From Desulfocapsaceae bacterium (GTDB lineage Bacteria; Desulfobacterota; Desulfobulbia; Desulfobulbales; Desulfocapsaceae), in assembly GCA_031292275.1 (NCBI GenBank), contig JARLHL010000100.1, positions 1 through 64,000 on the forward strand: DNA of 64,000 nucleotides, read 5' to 3'. The position numbers and the translations under genes were made by a program. The notes under the pieces are model-generated. The model saw only the letters and a list, made by a program, of their open reading frames with translations, was not told where the DNA came from and did not search any database. Positions 46,773 through 54,472 of the stretch are shown piece by piece (the stretch's first letter is position 1; every line of letters starts with the position of its first letter).

Positions 46773-47648
46773 TCAGATAGGTTTAGGACAATAAACACTA
46801 TACGGGCCTCGAATATTCCCCTTATACACAGGGCGAGTTTTCCCAGGATAAACGCCATGCCGTTTCTTGTAATACTCGCGCGCAGCCGGGATCTGATCGA
46901 CCGGCAAACCTTGTAAAGAAGATCGTCGGGCAACATCATCAAAGGCAAAAATTTCAAATGAGGAATACATGCTTGCAGTATCCTTATGAAGAAAGCGCAG
47001 ATCGATTGAATGCTTCTGGCCAGCGCCAGGCCCTTTACCAGCATATTTCCGAACAATGAGAAATGCCGGAACCGGCGATAAAGAGAAAGGAAGAAAAGGA
47101 GCTTTTACTTTTCGAAGATTTCGAAATCTTGATTCAAGTTCAACGAAGAAACGGATCTGCTTGTCTAGCATCTCAATTGAATGAGCAACAAGAATAACTC
47201 TCCACCCGTTTTTCCGAGCCTGACTAAAAAAGTCGATATACTCCTTATTTTTGTTATACGCCCTGGCGTTAAAGAACATATGAGCCTCATCGATAACTAA
47301 AAGGCCGTATGCTTCCCTTTTCTTACTCATCCGGCCTTGACATAATTCCCGCATCTTCTTCCCTTCTCGGCCGGAAATTTCCATTATCGAATCAATGCAC
47401 CCGATCTTAAAACACCTTTTTCGCAGTCCTTCAGCGACTTCAAACCGATCCGAAAGACCCAAACGAGCAAATAGCCCTCTACCACTGAGAAGCCATGCCC
47501 AGTCCGGCGTAAAATTGAAATTAGTAGCGACAACACCACCAAAAAGAAGATGTTCAACAGCCTCACACATCGATACAGCACTCTTGCCACTACCAAGAGA
47601 GCCTTGTATAACCTCAATTTGACCTTCCATTTCAAGTGGCGTAGGCAT
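46773..47648 (-). CDS. Zot/pI-family phage morphogenesis ATPase
   Basis: This 291-residue protein has Walker A QGSLGSGKSA (about 15-24), Walker B LLVIDEAHMFF and HSIEML, the form of zonular-occludens-toxin-like pI proteins. These power assembly and extrusion of filamentous phages at the inner membrane. A membrane helix is not obvious. AAGG precedes the ATG. It is the strongest single marker for an inovirus. Confidence 0.93.
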   Translation of the reverse strand: MPTPLEMEGQIEVIQGSLGSGKSAVSMCEAVEHLLFGGVVATNFNFTPDWAWLLSGRGLFARLGLSDRFEVAEGLRKRCFKIGCIDSIMEISGREGKKMRELCQGRMSKKREAYGLLVIDEAHMFFNARAYNKNKEYIDFFSQARKNGWRVILVAHSIEMLDKQIRFFVELESRFRNLRKVKAPFLPFSLSPVPAFLIVRKYAGKGPGAGQKHSIDLRFLHKDTASMYSSFEIFAFDDVARRSSLQGLPVDQIPAAREYYKKRHGVYPGKTRPVYKGNIRGPYSVYCPKPI

Positions 47649-47669
47649 ATTATGACCTTAATTTTCAAA

Positions 47670-48941
47670 TTAACCCCATGTTGACCAAAGTCGTATAGTT
47701 ACAAGAGTCATTGCAACATTAAAGAAAAGAACAATCATTATTTTGAAAGTTAAAACAACAGGATTAAAAATTGATAAATCACAGACCATTGTACCAAATT
47801 TACCAAAAGGCAATTGGAACACAGGCGCATTACCAATAGAATTAAAAGCTGAAACATAACCTAACAAGGAACTAAAGTACGCAACAGGAAGACATGCTTG
47901 TATTTGAGTTTTAATACCCTGCCATTCAGAAAAATCAAGCTTAGCACCAGTACCAGTATAGGGACCCATTGTTTGAGGATTTGCTTTTGCTTGTTCGTCA
48001 GCAACTTCCTGCGCTTGCGCTGCAGTAGCATTTTGGGCAGCTATCTGAGCATCGACATTAGTTGGATTAGCAGCAGCTATTTGCTGAACACCCGTTACAG
48101 AATTATTGAGCGCAGCAATGGCAGATTGCGCTAACTGAGTATTAGTCTGCTGCGCAGTTGGTGCCGGATCAGTAGGCTTCATAACACCGGGTTGTGCTGC
48201 AATAAAATTCGCAAGGTCTTGCCTTGCAGCAGGTACAGCAGCAATAGCAGGAGCCATTGCACCGGCAACAGGAGGATTATTTTGTTGTGGTGTTACGGGG
48301 TCAATCGCATCAGCAACGATAGGACAATTATACACATAATACTGCTCATGGTATTGGTCAGTATAAAGCCCTTTGTCAACATACAAGACACCAACTGTTG
48401 CCGATTGCAAATGTGGTTGACCAACCCATGACAAGAATGGAGCTGTTGAAGATGTGTACGAGGAGTTTATGCCAACATATTGCCATGGACCTAATATCTT
48501 GAAAGCATTACCTGAATTATCATGATAAACTTGACCAGTTTGATCAACAGTACCTGTATTAGCAACTGGCGTAAGTGTTGAATTTATAGCATTTTTGAGA
48601 TTTTGATACATACCCGAAGCAGTAGCAGTAAGAGCATTATTAAAAGCTACACCGTCTGCCTGTAAAGTTGTACCGACAGCATAAACAAAACCAGCAGTAA
48701 GAGACCCATATGCTGCATTATAAGCAAAAGCATTTACCGCAAGATTTGTTCCCTGGTTTGTTATATCTCCAACAAGATTCGGATGTTGCGATATATAAGT
48801 AGATGCCCCAACAACGCCTAAAGAAATAGCTCCAGCAAGAGGAACAAGTAAAACACCAGGATTAGAATAAGAATCCCTAAGATTATAACTGAGTGTTAAT
48901 ACAACAGAAATGATTACGCAAAGAGACCGATATCGTTTCAT
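47670..48941 (-). CDS. pIII-like minor coat/adsorption protein
   Basis: This 423-residue protein has an N-terminal hydrophobic segment (signal-like, residues 6-20), Gly/Asn/Thr-rich N domains, a long Ala/Gln/Pro-rich middle (NPPVAGAMAPA, AAQNATAAQAQEVADEQ) and a C-terminal membrane helix (LTFKIMIVLFFNVAMTLVTI) with a short tail. This fits the attachment protein at the phage tip. Position directly upstream of the Zot gene agrees. Confidence 0.8.
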   Translation of the reverse strand: MKRYRSLCVIISVVLTLSYNLRDSYSNPGVLLVPLAGAISLGVVGASTYISQHPNLVGDITNQGTNLAVNAFAYNAAYGSLTAGFVYAVGTTLQADGVAFNNALTATASGMYQNLKNAINSTLTPVANTGTVDQTGQVYHDNSGNAFKILGPWQYVGINSSYTSSTAPFLSWVGQPHLQSATVGVLYVDKGLYTDQYHEQYYVYNCPIVADAIDPVTPQQNNPPVAGAMAPAIAAVPAARQDLANFIAAQPGVMKPTDPAPTAQQTNTQLAQSAIAALNNSVTGVQQIAAANPTNVDAQIAAQNATAAQAQEVADEQAKANPQTMGPYTGTGAKLDFSEWQGIKTQIQACLPVAYFSSLLGYVSAFNSIGNAPVFQLPFGKFGTMVCDLSIFNPVVLTFKIMIVLFFNVAMTLVTIRLWSTWG

Positions 48942-48944
48942 GTT

Positions 48945-49220
48945 TTATATCCAGCGAAGAAAACATTTAATAGAAAAATAAATAGTTGCGGATGAAGCCC
49001 AAAAAGAAATTGATGAAAGTATTCCGCCTACAGGAAAAAACCAACATATAGCGTTTAAAGTCACACTATCAGGCAAAGCTGGAAAAGACGGAGGATTAAC
49101 AGCAGTAGGAAAAGCCGAAATAATCAGCGAAACAAAAAGGTATAATCCATGGCTTAATGCATTAATTATATTGATAAAACAATCAATGAGCCAATTAAAT
49201 AAATCACCCCAACTTGGCAT
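48945..49220 (-). CDS. Phage membrane protein (pVI-like minor coat)
   Basis: This 91-residue protein starts at the ATG at 49220 with GGAGG 8 bases ahead. It has three hydrophobic stretches (about 9-22, 26-39, 58-85), like the DUF2523/pVI class that sits between the pIII-like and pI-like genes in inoviruses. Confidence 0.75.
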   Translation of the reverse strand: MPSWGDLFNWLIDCFINIINALSHGLYLFVSLIISAFPTAVNPPSFPALPDSVTLNAICWFFPVGGILSSISFWASSATIYFSIKCFLRWI

Positions 49221-49221
49221 A

Positions 49222-49518
49222 TTATCGTCCTCCAAACGTAATTACAGAGGGATTAGACGAAACTTCAGAAGGATGTTTTTTCAAAATATAAAAAGGTAAA
49301 AGAGGTATGATTTTTCGAGAAACAATTTCAACAACATCCTCATTACCAGGAATCACAACAGGAGATTTACCGGGACATGAATATGCAATAACAGTTTGAG
49401 ATCGACCGTTGAAATAAACAGAACAATCAGATTGATTTGCTGATGATTGATATGAAAAAAACAAAATGGATGAAAAAACTAAGATAAAACCAAAGAGAAA
49501 ACAGAAATAATTTTTCAT
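49222..49518 (-). CDS. Exported small phage protein
   Basis: This 98-residue protein has a signal peptide (FCFLFGFILVFSSILFF, cleavage near SSA), two cysteines in the mature part (DCSVYF and AYSCPG), and a proline-rich end. GGGAG precedes the ATG. The stop is 1 bp from the next start. It may be a minor structural or periplasmic assembly protein. Confidence 0.7.
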   Translation of the reverse strand: MKNYFCFLFGFILVFSSILFFSYQSSANQSDCSVYFNGRSQTVIAYSCPGKSPVVIPGNEDVVEIVSRKIIPLLPFYILKKHPSEVSSNPSVITFGGR

Positions 49519-49538
49519 TACAAAATCTCCCTAATTTC

Positions 49539-49591
49539 AAAAAAGCCTGCTAACTGGAAACGCTCTTTCAAGAACTCTCCAGATAGCAGGC
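49539..49591 (-). terminator. Rho-independent terminator after the major coat gene
   Basis: On the minus strand GCCTGCTATCTGGA pairs with TCCAGTTAGCAGGC (one mismatch pair), and TTTTTT follows. It ends transcription after the coat protein gene, a standard inovirus way to make coat mRNA abundant. Confidence 0.88.
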
Positions 49592-49627
49592 ACCCCAGCA
49601 ACACCCTATAGAAGGGTGCCAAGTTTA

Positions 49628-49765
49628 TTACCGGGTAAAGTGCTTGAACAATCTCCAGGCCACACCGATAGCCAAAATTGAACCTCCAATGGGAAGGGCA
49701 GCAGTGACAGCAGGGGAAATCATTCCAGTTACAGCAGTTACAACACCAGTCCAGTCGATTGTCAT
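49628..49765 (-). CDS. Major coat protein (pVIII-like)
   Basis: This is a 45-residue protein: an acidic/amphipathic start (MTIDWTGVV), one hydrophobic helix in the middle (AALPIGGSILAIGVAW) and a basic end (RLFKHFTR). That is the architecture of filamentous phage major coat proteins. AAGGAG lies ahead of the ATG and a strong terminator behind. It appears to lack a separate signal peptide. Confidence 0.88.
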   Translation of the reverse strand: MTIDWTGVVTAVTGMISPAVTAALPIGGSILAIGVAWRLFKHFTR

Positions 49766-49777
49766 GTTAAATTCTCC

Positions 49778-49903
49778 TTAAAAATTGAGTGTGGATTTGA
49801 ACCACAAGAATATTTTGCTCACCGACCAAGCGAGCAACCAAGGCAGGAGACCCAATGTCGCACCTGCCAAAAAAAAATCAGTATTAAAATGATAAGTTAT
49901 CAT
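49778..49903 (-). CDS. Tiny phage membrane protein (41 residues)
   Basis: The frame encodes MITYHFNTDFFLAGATL, then a hydrophobic helix (LGLLPWLLAWSVSKIFLWF) and a short tail. Its ATG overlaps the stop of the preceding 39-residue gene (ATGA). It resembles the pVII/pIX class of end-cap proteins in size and position. Confidence 0.75.
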   Translation of the reverse strand: MITYHFNTDFFLAGATLGLLPWLLAWSVSKIFLWFKSTLNF

Positions 49904-50019
49904 GCTTTAAATGAGATCGACACAATTACAGCGATCAAGAGACCTGACATAAATGACATCATGTCGCCGATACAATTAACGGTTTGTTGTAGTAAATTTG
50001 CGATATCAGTTATAGACAT
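49900..50019 (-). CDS. Tiny phage membrane protein (39 residues)
   Basis: The frame encodes MSITDIANLLQQTVNCIGDM followed by a hydrophobic helix (SFMSGLLIAVIVSISF) and KA. TTTGGAG precedes the ATG. It lies just after the 50048-50092 hairpin and before the 41-residue gene, as expected for pVII/pIX-like proteins. Confidence 0.75.
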   Translation of the reverse strand: MSITDIANLLQQTVNCIGDMMSFMSGLLIAVIVSISFKA

Positions 50020-50047
50020 AAAAAACTCCAAAGACGGTCAGTCTCAC

Positions 50048-50092
50048 CTTTGATAACGGTCTCCTGCGGGCGCTCGGAAACCGTTATCAAAG
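50048..50092. other. Intergenic phage hairpin (packaging-signal or terminator candidate)
   Basis: A perfect 13-bp stem, CTTTGATAACGGT (50048-50060) with ACCGTTATCAAAG (50080-50092), holds a 19-nt GC-rich loop. It lies between the ssDNA-binding and small coat genes. No T-tract follows, so an inovirus packaging signal or an mRNA processing site are options. Confidence 0.45.
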
Positions 50093-50116
50093 CCATTCCG
50101 GCCCGGAAAAAGGGCG

Positions 50117-50416
50117 TCAAATAGCCCAAAGATAGTGGGGATAGTGAAAACGGCCTTTTTGATCTTTCCATGGACGACATTGAGCCTCCACTTCGATCGT
50201 AATGTCTTGACCATTTGCACCAAATTTGGAGCGAGCCATAACACAAAATTGCTTTGGATGGGAATAAACATCCGATGACGGCGTTACGATGATGTTCTCA
50301 ATAATCGGAAAATTTTCCTTATCCGTTCCAACCTGTTCAGTAGATTTGATACGTCCTGAAATCCAAAAAACGCCTGGTTTTTGATTGGGTATTTTTTGCG
50401 ATTTGTTTTCATCCAT
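50117..50416 (-). CDS. Putative phage ssDNA-binding protein (pV-like)
   Basis: This 99-residue protein is strand-rich: GVFWISGRIKS, IIENIIVTP, QFCVMARSKFG, DITIEVEAQCRPW. AGGAGG gives a very strong start, fitting an abundant protein. Position ahead of the coat genes matches gene V in inoviruses. The identity rests on size, context and fold pattern. Confidence 0.65.
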   Translation of the reverse strand: MDENKSQKIPNQKPGVFWISGRIKSTEQVGTDKENFPIIENIIVTPSSDVYSHPKQFCVMARSKFGANGQDITIEVEAQCRPWKDQKGRFHYPHYLWAI

Positions 50417-50481
50417 GGTTTTTCCTCCTGGTTTTTCCTTTGTGTTTTGATATCAAATTGCTTTAATGTCTAAAATGGGAC

Positions 50482-50670
50482 TTAAAATTTGAAGTTTTCA
50501 GTATTACGAAGCCGGATAGTTACGTTCTGATCACAAGAGCGAAATCTCGATTCAACTAATCTGACCAAAGGGGAATACAGAAACACTTCGGTCAATTTGG
50601 AAGCATTGTTTGGTAAGGTGCAATTAAAGCACTCTTCAGGAGTAACGGACTTTGTTTTCTTGATTCGCAT
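50482..50670 (-). CDS. Small phage protein, unrecognised
   Basis: A 62-residue protein with basic N-terminus (MRIKKTKSVTPEECFNC) and two pairs of cysteines. AAGG lies 8 bases before the ATG. It is the first minus-strand gene facing the divergent repressor, so may act early. Confidence 0.55.
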   Translation of the reverse strand: MRIKKTKSVTPEECFNCTLPNNASKLTEVFLYSPLVRLVESRFRSCDQNVTIRLRNTENFKF

Positions 50671-50740
50671 TTTGGTTACCTTAGTTTGATAAGTTTTATA
50701 ATTTATTCATGACTACATTTTTAATACATTCGATTTAGCT

Positions 50741-51226
50741 ATGTCAACACATAAAAATATAGAAATAGAAAAAATTGGCGAAAAAATAAGATTATTCAGG
50801 AAAGAAATGGGAATGAATCTTATTCAATTTGCTGATTTAATTGGGATTAAACACAGCTCACTGTCAAATATAGAAAACAACAAAACAAAACCATCGGCAG
50901 AAACCCTTTCAAAGCTATGTATTTATACAAACATAAATATTGAATGGCTTTTAGCAGGTGAAGAAAAAGAAAGGATAGAAAGGAATCCAGCAGAGAATCA
51001 AAATCAAACAAAAACACCACGATTTTTCACTCCAATAATCGGTGAAATTGAAATGTGGTTAAAGGAAGCTACAGGAAAAGAACCAATGATGGCGTCATGG
51101 TTTGCGGTCGAATTAAAAAAGAAGTTTCCAGAATTTAAAGAATGGTGCGAAAAAAAGAGGGATTCTTTATCAAATGAAACATTACACGATAATAAAGAAC
51201 CAGAAATAATAAAGAAAGTATCTTGA
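50741..51226 (+). CDS. XRE-family phage repressor
   Basis: This 161-residue protein has an N-terminal helix-turn-helix (NLIQFADLIGIKHSSLSNIE, TKPSAETLSKLC, WLLAGE) and a C-terminal domain without protease motifs. It is divergent to the phage structural operon across a 70-bp A/T-rich gap, the layout of a CI-like lysogeny switch. I see no autocleavage site. Confidence 0.88.
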   Translation: MSTHKNIEIEKIGEKIRLFRKEMGMNLIQFADLIGIKHSSLSNIENNKTKPSAETLSKLCIYTNINIEWLLAGEEKERIERNPAENQNQTKTPRFFTPIIGEIEMWLKEATGKEPMMASWFAVELKKKFPEFKEWCEKKRDSLSNETLHDNKEPEIIKKVS

Positions 51227-51276
51227 ATAAGCACAAAACAGCTAATTTTTCAATACTATAATGAGCAATATTATTG

Positions 51277-51909
51277 CTATAGCTGTGTTTTTTTGACGCT
51301 TTTCACTTCAGCCCTTCTAAATTTTCTTTCACTGCCATCAAATTTCAAAACAGTTATAATGCCATCATTTTCGGTAGCATTTTGGGTTATTAAATTTTCA
51401 CCACTTATAAGTTGGATAATATACCAATAGTCACTTTTGTTTATATTATGAGTTGAAAGATTCTCTTTAACTATTGAAGAATCTTTAAGAAAATTTTGAT
51501 TGATTTCATCTTTTTTAGAATGTTGAACATTATTTTGAGGTATGGATTGTGAAATAATACTATTCGGAACAACTGAAGAAGAGGCTGAAGCTATTTGTGG
51601 TTCTTTTAAATGAACGGTAGATTTTCCATAAGGTGATACACTAATAAAAACAAACAATACAAAAGAAAAACAAACACTTATAATAGCAATTGATAAGACA
51701 AATAAGAAAATATTTCTTTGTAAATAAAAAGACTTACGCTTTGTTATTTCTGAAAAAAATTTACTAAAATTAATGCCAAAATCCTTACGATTCTTGTCTG
51801 CAAAGCTATGTCCATAATAACGATTGAATATGAAAATCAATGCAGTTGTTAAAGAACCAACAAAATAACCAGTAAAAAGTAAATGATATGCACTCACAAT
51901 CTCCTCCAA
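51277..51909 (-). CDS. Low-GC membrane protein, prophage cargo
   Basis: This 210-residue protein has two membrane helices (about 8-28 and 65-92), a Ser/Asn-rich linker and a C-terminal strand-rich domain (YWYIIQLISGENLITQNATENDG...FRRAEVKSVKK) resembling a small extracytoplasmic beta domain. Base composition is much lower in GC than the host. The family is unknown. A role in exclusion or host surface change is possible but unproven. Confidence 0.65.
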   Translation of the reverse strand: MEEIVSAYHLLFTGYFVGSLTTALIFIFNRYYGHSFADKNRKDFGINFSKFFSEITKRKSFYLQRNIFLFVLSIAIISVCFSFVLFVFISVSPYGKSTVHLKEPQIASASSSVVPNSIISQSIPQNNVQHSKKDEINQNFLKDSSIVKENLSTHNINKSDYWYIIQLISGENLITQNATENDGIITVLKFDGSERKFRRAEVKSVKKTQL

Positions 51910-52097
51910 GACATTTGTGCTTGATGTACTTTGAATGTACTTTTTTTCAAATAATAGAGGAATATTAGGCTGAATACAAGTTAGTAAGTACTCATTTTAA
52001 CATAACAAGGCTTAAAGGAGAGCGCTAAATTCCGGCCTTTCGCACCGATAATACTGGTTCTAGTGGTCAAGCGAGGGAAATATTAGTTGCAAAGTGT

Positions 52098-52111
52098 TGA
52101 CAAATATGTCA
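52098..52111 (+). promoter_or_regulatory. Operator-like palindrome at the toxin-antitoxin promoter
   Basis: TGACA and TGTCA flank AATA, overlapping a TTGACA hexamer (52097-52102) just before the toxin gene. This would suit autorepression by the antitoxin. Confidence 0.45.
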
Positions 52112-52122
52112 GCATTCATAAT

Positions 52123-52467
52123 ATGAAAAATACACGACCTATTTCATGGATTAAAGCGGCACGAAAAGACTTCGAAGAATTTCCTAACGATGTGCAGGGC
52201 GACATGCTGAGTGCGCTTACGGTTGCCGCAGAAGGTGGTAAATCCGACAATACCAAGCCATTCAAAGGTCTCGAAGGCGGTGTATTTGAAATCTCACTTA
52301 AGCATTTTGGGGACGCTTTTCGTGTTCTCTATGCCGTGAAAATCGGTTCAGATATCTGGGTAATCCACGCCTTTCAAAAGAAATCAAAAACCGGAATCAA
52401 AACACCTCACAACGATGTTGAAATTATCCGTGATCGACTGAAACGATTAAAAGAGGTTTTAAAATGA
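52123..52467 (+). CDS. HigB/Gp49-like toxin (RelE superfamily)
   Basis: This 114-residue protein matches phage-derived Gp49-like toxins: ISWIKAARKDFEEFP, GFEGGVFEI-like GLEGGVFEISLKHFGDAFRVLYAVKIG, IWVIHAFQKKSKTGIKTP, and a terminal RLKRLKE. These are ribosome-dependent mRNA interferases. The start is the ATG at 52123. The antitoxin ATG overlaps its stop. Confidence 0.9.
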   Translation: MKNTRPISWIKAARKDFEEFPNDVQGDMLSALTVAAEGGKSDNTKPFKGLEGGVFEISLKHFGDAFRVLYAVKIGSDIWVIHAFQKKSKTGIKTPHNDVEIIRDRLKRLKEVLK

Positions 52468-52775
52468 ACGATAATTTTGAATTGATACGCGGCAGCGGGA
52501 ATGTTTTCCATGATTTCGGTCGAGCAAACGCTGGTCTTGAGCAGGTACGCGCCATTCTTGCCGCGGAGATCGTACGCACACTCGACGCGCGGGGCCTTTC
52601 GACACGCGAGGCCGAAAAGTTAACAGGTGTATCGCATTCAGAGTTTTCACGCATCCGTAATGCGAAACTTGGTCGATTCACACTTGATCGGATGATTACA
52701 ATCCTTGGAAAACTTGATGAAGACGTTGAAGTAAATGTCACCTTTCGACCACATTTCACCTGTGCTTCGATATAA
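52464..52775 (+). CDS. HigA-like XRE antitoxin
   Basis: This 103-residue protein has a helix-turn-helix of the HTH_37 type (GLSTREAEKLTGVSHSEFSRI, FTLDRMITILGKL) and a C-terminal strand (VEVNVTF). It pairs with the toxin by 4-bp overlap (ATGA). It differs in GC content from the phage core, so was probably acquired separately. Confidence 0.9.
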   Translation: MNDNFELIRGSGNVFHDFGRANAGLEQVRAILAAEIVRTLDARGLSTREAEKLTGVSHSEFSRIRNAKLGRFTLDRMITILGKLDEDVEVNVTFRPHFTCASI

Positions 52776-52911
52776 CCTGTTTTTCTCCTTGATCGGTTGG
52801 GGGCCTGTCTGGGGGCCTCTTGAGTTTTTCTGTATGCTTTTACCTGCTAATATTGCCCTGTGATGAACAGTAAAAACGCATGGTGGATAAGTCTTGATTG
52901 CGTCAGACCGA

Positions 52912-52977
52912 CCTTTCACGCCGGCAACACCGGTTCAAATCCGGTTGGGGACGCCAGATAATTTCGGTAATTTAGCG
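52912..52977. repeat. attR direct repeat
   Basis: The right copy of the tRNA-Glu-derived repeat: 45 bp exact, then 21 bp with two differences. It lacks the 5' half of the tRNA, so it is not a functional tRNA gene. Confidence 0.93.
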
Positions 52978-53077
52978 GATTATCAATAATGACCGATCTT
53001 TCTTCGGAGGTCTTTTGGAGGCTTTTCGATGAAAATGTACCATTCAAGCCGATCCGTGCCTCAATCACTGATCGGCT
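52916..53077 (-). pseudogene. Remnant of a second integrase (C-terminal about 53 codons)
   Basis: Read on the minus strand from 53077, the frame SRSVIEARIGLNGTFSS ... NYRNYLASPTGFEPVLPA parallels the intact integrase ending SRSVVAALTGLNGAFSP ... NNRNYLASPTGFEPVLPA. The similarity stops abruptly upstream of 53077. It is the stump of an older element integrated at the same tRNA. Confidence 0.82.
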
Positions 53078-53253
53078 TTTTTTTCGTTTGGTGGATCATC
53101 TTTCAGTTGTTAAATCGCAACGCCGAGAACGTGTAAACCCCGGTTAATCCAGCGCATTACTTTATTGGACATGTGTATTATATAATCCGGCAAAGCGTTT
53201 GAGGAACGCACTCACACCGCATGCCTGAATCTGCGGTGCGCCTTGAATCCCTT

Positions 53254-54078
53254 TTACTTTGAGGACCGCTGCATACCTGCCAAGAAAACTTGCGGTTCCT
53301 TACGAGCAGCGCAGTTGTCAGTTAGCCAGGCGGTGATCTTTTTCATCATCTCGTCATCCCAATACCTGGACTCTGTTGGACAGTTCTTGATGCAAGCGCA
53401 ACAGCGAATGCATCGATCAATTGCTGTTGCCACGCTTTCATTGACTGAGATTGCCGCAGTCGGGCATACTGCGGCGCACGTACCGCAAAGCGTGCATGTT
53501 TGTTCTTTTGTCTGTGGCGTAACAGGCATGGAGCGGACTCCGCCTTCGTAGGGGTACCTGCCGGGAATGTTGAGTTCCACGTGGGCATCGACAGATGGGA
53601 GCATTTCGACTGTCTTTTTGATCCTTGTTCCAAATTCCATGGCCTTTTGAACATCCACACTATCCGGACGACCATTGGCTATAGGGGCATCCGCGGTTGC
53701 AAAAGAGTGCTCGCCAATGAATGCACCACCAGCAACCGGACAACAGCCCAACTCGATTGCAAGGTTGTTCAATTCCAACAATGAATCCTCAAAATCGCGG
53801 TTCCCATAGACAACCACGGACACCGCCAGGGTCTTGCCTGGTTTGAGTTGTTTGAATCGTTTGATTGCTTCAGCCGGCAAACGGCCCCCATAAACCGGAG
53901 ATCCAAAGATGATAAGCTCATCGGAAAGGGATGGAATTACACTGCTCCCTTCATCCGGAAGTGTCAAATTGTAATGCTCGACATGTTCGGCATTAAAACC
54001 TTTCGCTAAGCTTTCCAATACCTTCTGCGTGGTACCGGTGGGCGAAAAATAAATGAGCTTTATCTTCTTAATTTTCAT
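53254..54078 (-). CDS. EFR1-family flavodoxin/ferredoxin protein
   Basis: This 274-residue protein joins an N-terminal flavodoxin-like domain (IYFSPTGTTQKVL; FGSPVYGGRLP) to two C-terminal [4Fe-4S] motifs (CTLCGTCAAVCP; CIRCCACIKNCP). It probably shuttles electrons in the cytosol from reduced ferredoxin pools. GAAGGAG precedes the ATG. The partner is unknown. Confidence 0.92.
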   Translation of the reverse strand: MKIKKIKLIYFSPTGTTQKVLESLAKGFNAEHVEHYNLTLPDEGSSVIPSLSDELIIFGSPVYGGRLPAEAIKRFKQLKPGKTLAVSVVVYGNRDFEDSLLELNNLAIELGCCPVAGGAFIGEHSFATADAPIANGRPDSVDVQKAMEFGTRIKKTVEMLPSVDAHVELNIPGRYPYEGGVRSMPVTPQTKEQTCTLCGTCAAVCPTAAISVNESVATAIDRCIRCCACIKNCPTESRYWDDEMMKKITAWLTDNCAARKEPQVFLAGMQRSSK

Positions 54079-54472
54079 TTTGTCTCCTTCGGGACACGGG
54101 GGGATAGAATTTTACGCGTTAACGTGCTGACGAATACAAGACACCCGATATTACATACAAACTTCAGATTTCGCAGCATATTCAACTGGCAGATGTCTGA
54201 GGGTTCCAGGGCAACGCATATCGGGTCTGCTGATTGTGCTGTCCTGCATCTCAGCCTCCGCACCCTTAATTCTGCAACAAAACGTCAGGAAATTACACAG
54301 AAACATTAATTATTCAACCCGCCGAAACAGGTAGACGGGTTCTTCTGCCGATTTTCGCCTCCGGTTACAAAATTATGTCCAGATAAGGCGAGTCCGCTGA
54401 CATGAGCTGGAAAAAGTATGCATGTTATTCCGTTTGCTGTTTCAGCAAATTCTTGGAAAATTGTCCGGCAAT
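54079..54472. other. Intergenic region, nothing recognised
   Basis: Upstream of the flavodoxin/ferredoxin gene. No RNA gene, strong hairpin or protein-like frame seen in 394 bp. Confidence 0.4.

Larger units (their letters stand above)
42238..52977. mobile_element. Integrated filamentous (inovirus-type) prophage in tRNA-Glu
   Basis: The element spans about 10.7 kb between 66-bp direct repeats. Its structural block on the minus strand reads (putative) ssDNA-binding protein, two tiny membrane proteins, major coat protein, terminator, exported protein, membrane protein, pIII-like adsorption protein, Zot/pI ATPase. That order is diagnostic of inoviruses. It then has a cytosine methyltransferase with an overlapping frame, a Rep, small regulators and the integrase. 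A divergent XRE repressor, a membrane cargo protein and a HigBA pair lie on the right side. Much of 46.7-52.1 kb is clearly more A/T-rich than the host. Confidence 0.92.

Noticed and set aside
52776-52830. Possible third integrase stump (PRQAP-like peptide on minus strand)
   Set aside because: Only about a dozen positions look similar to the integrase tail and stops interrupt it; too weak, and the location relative to att copies does not fit.
42238-52977. CRISPR array or restriction system in the island
   Set aside because: No regularly spaced repeats anywhere in the window, and no restriction endonuclease beside the methyltransferase; the 2427 HsdR-N-like protein is far away and lacks partner genes and the catalytic Lys.
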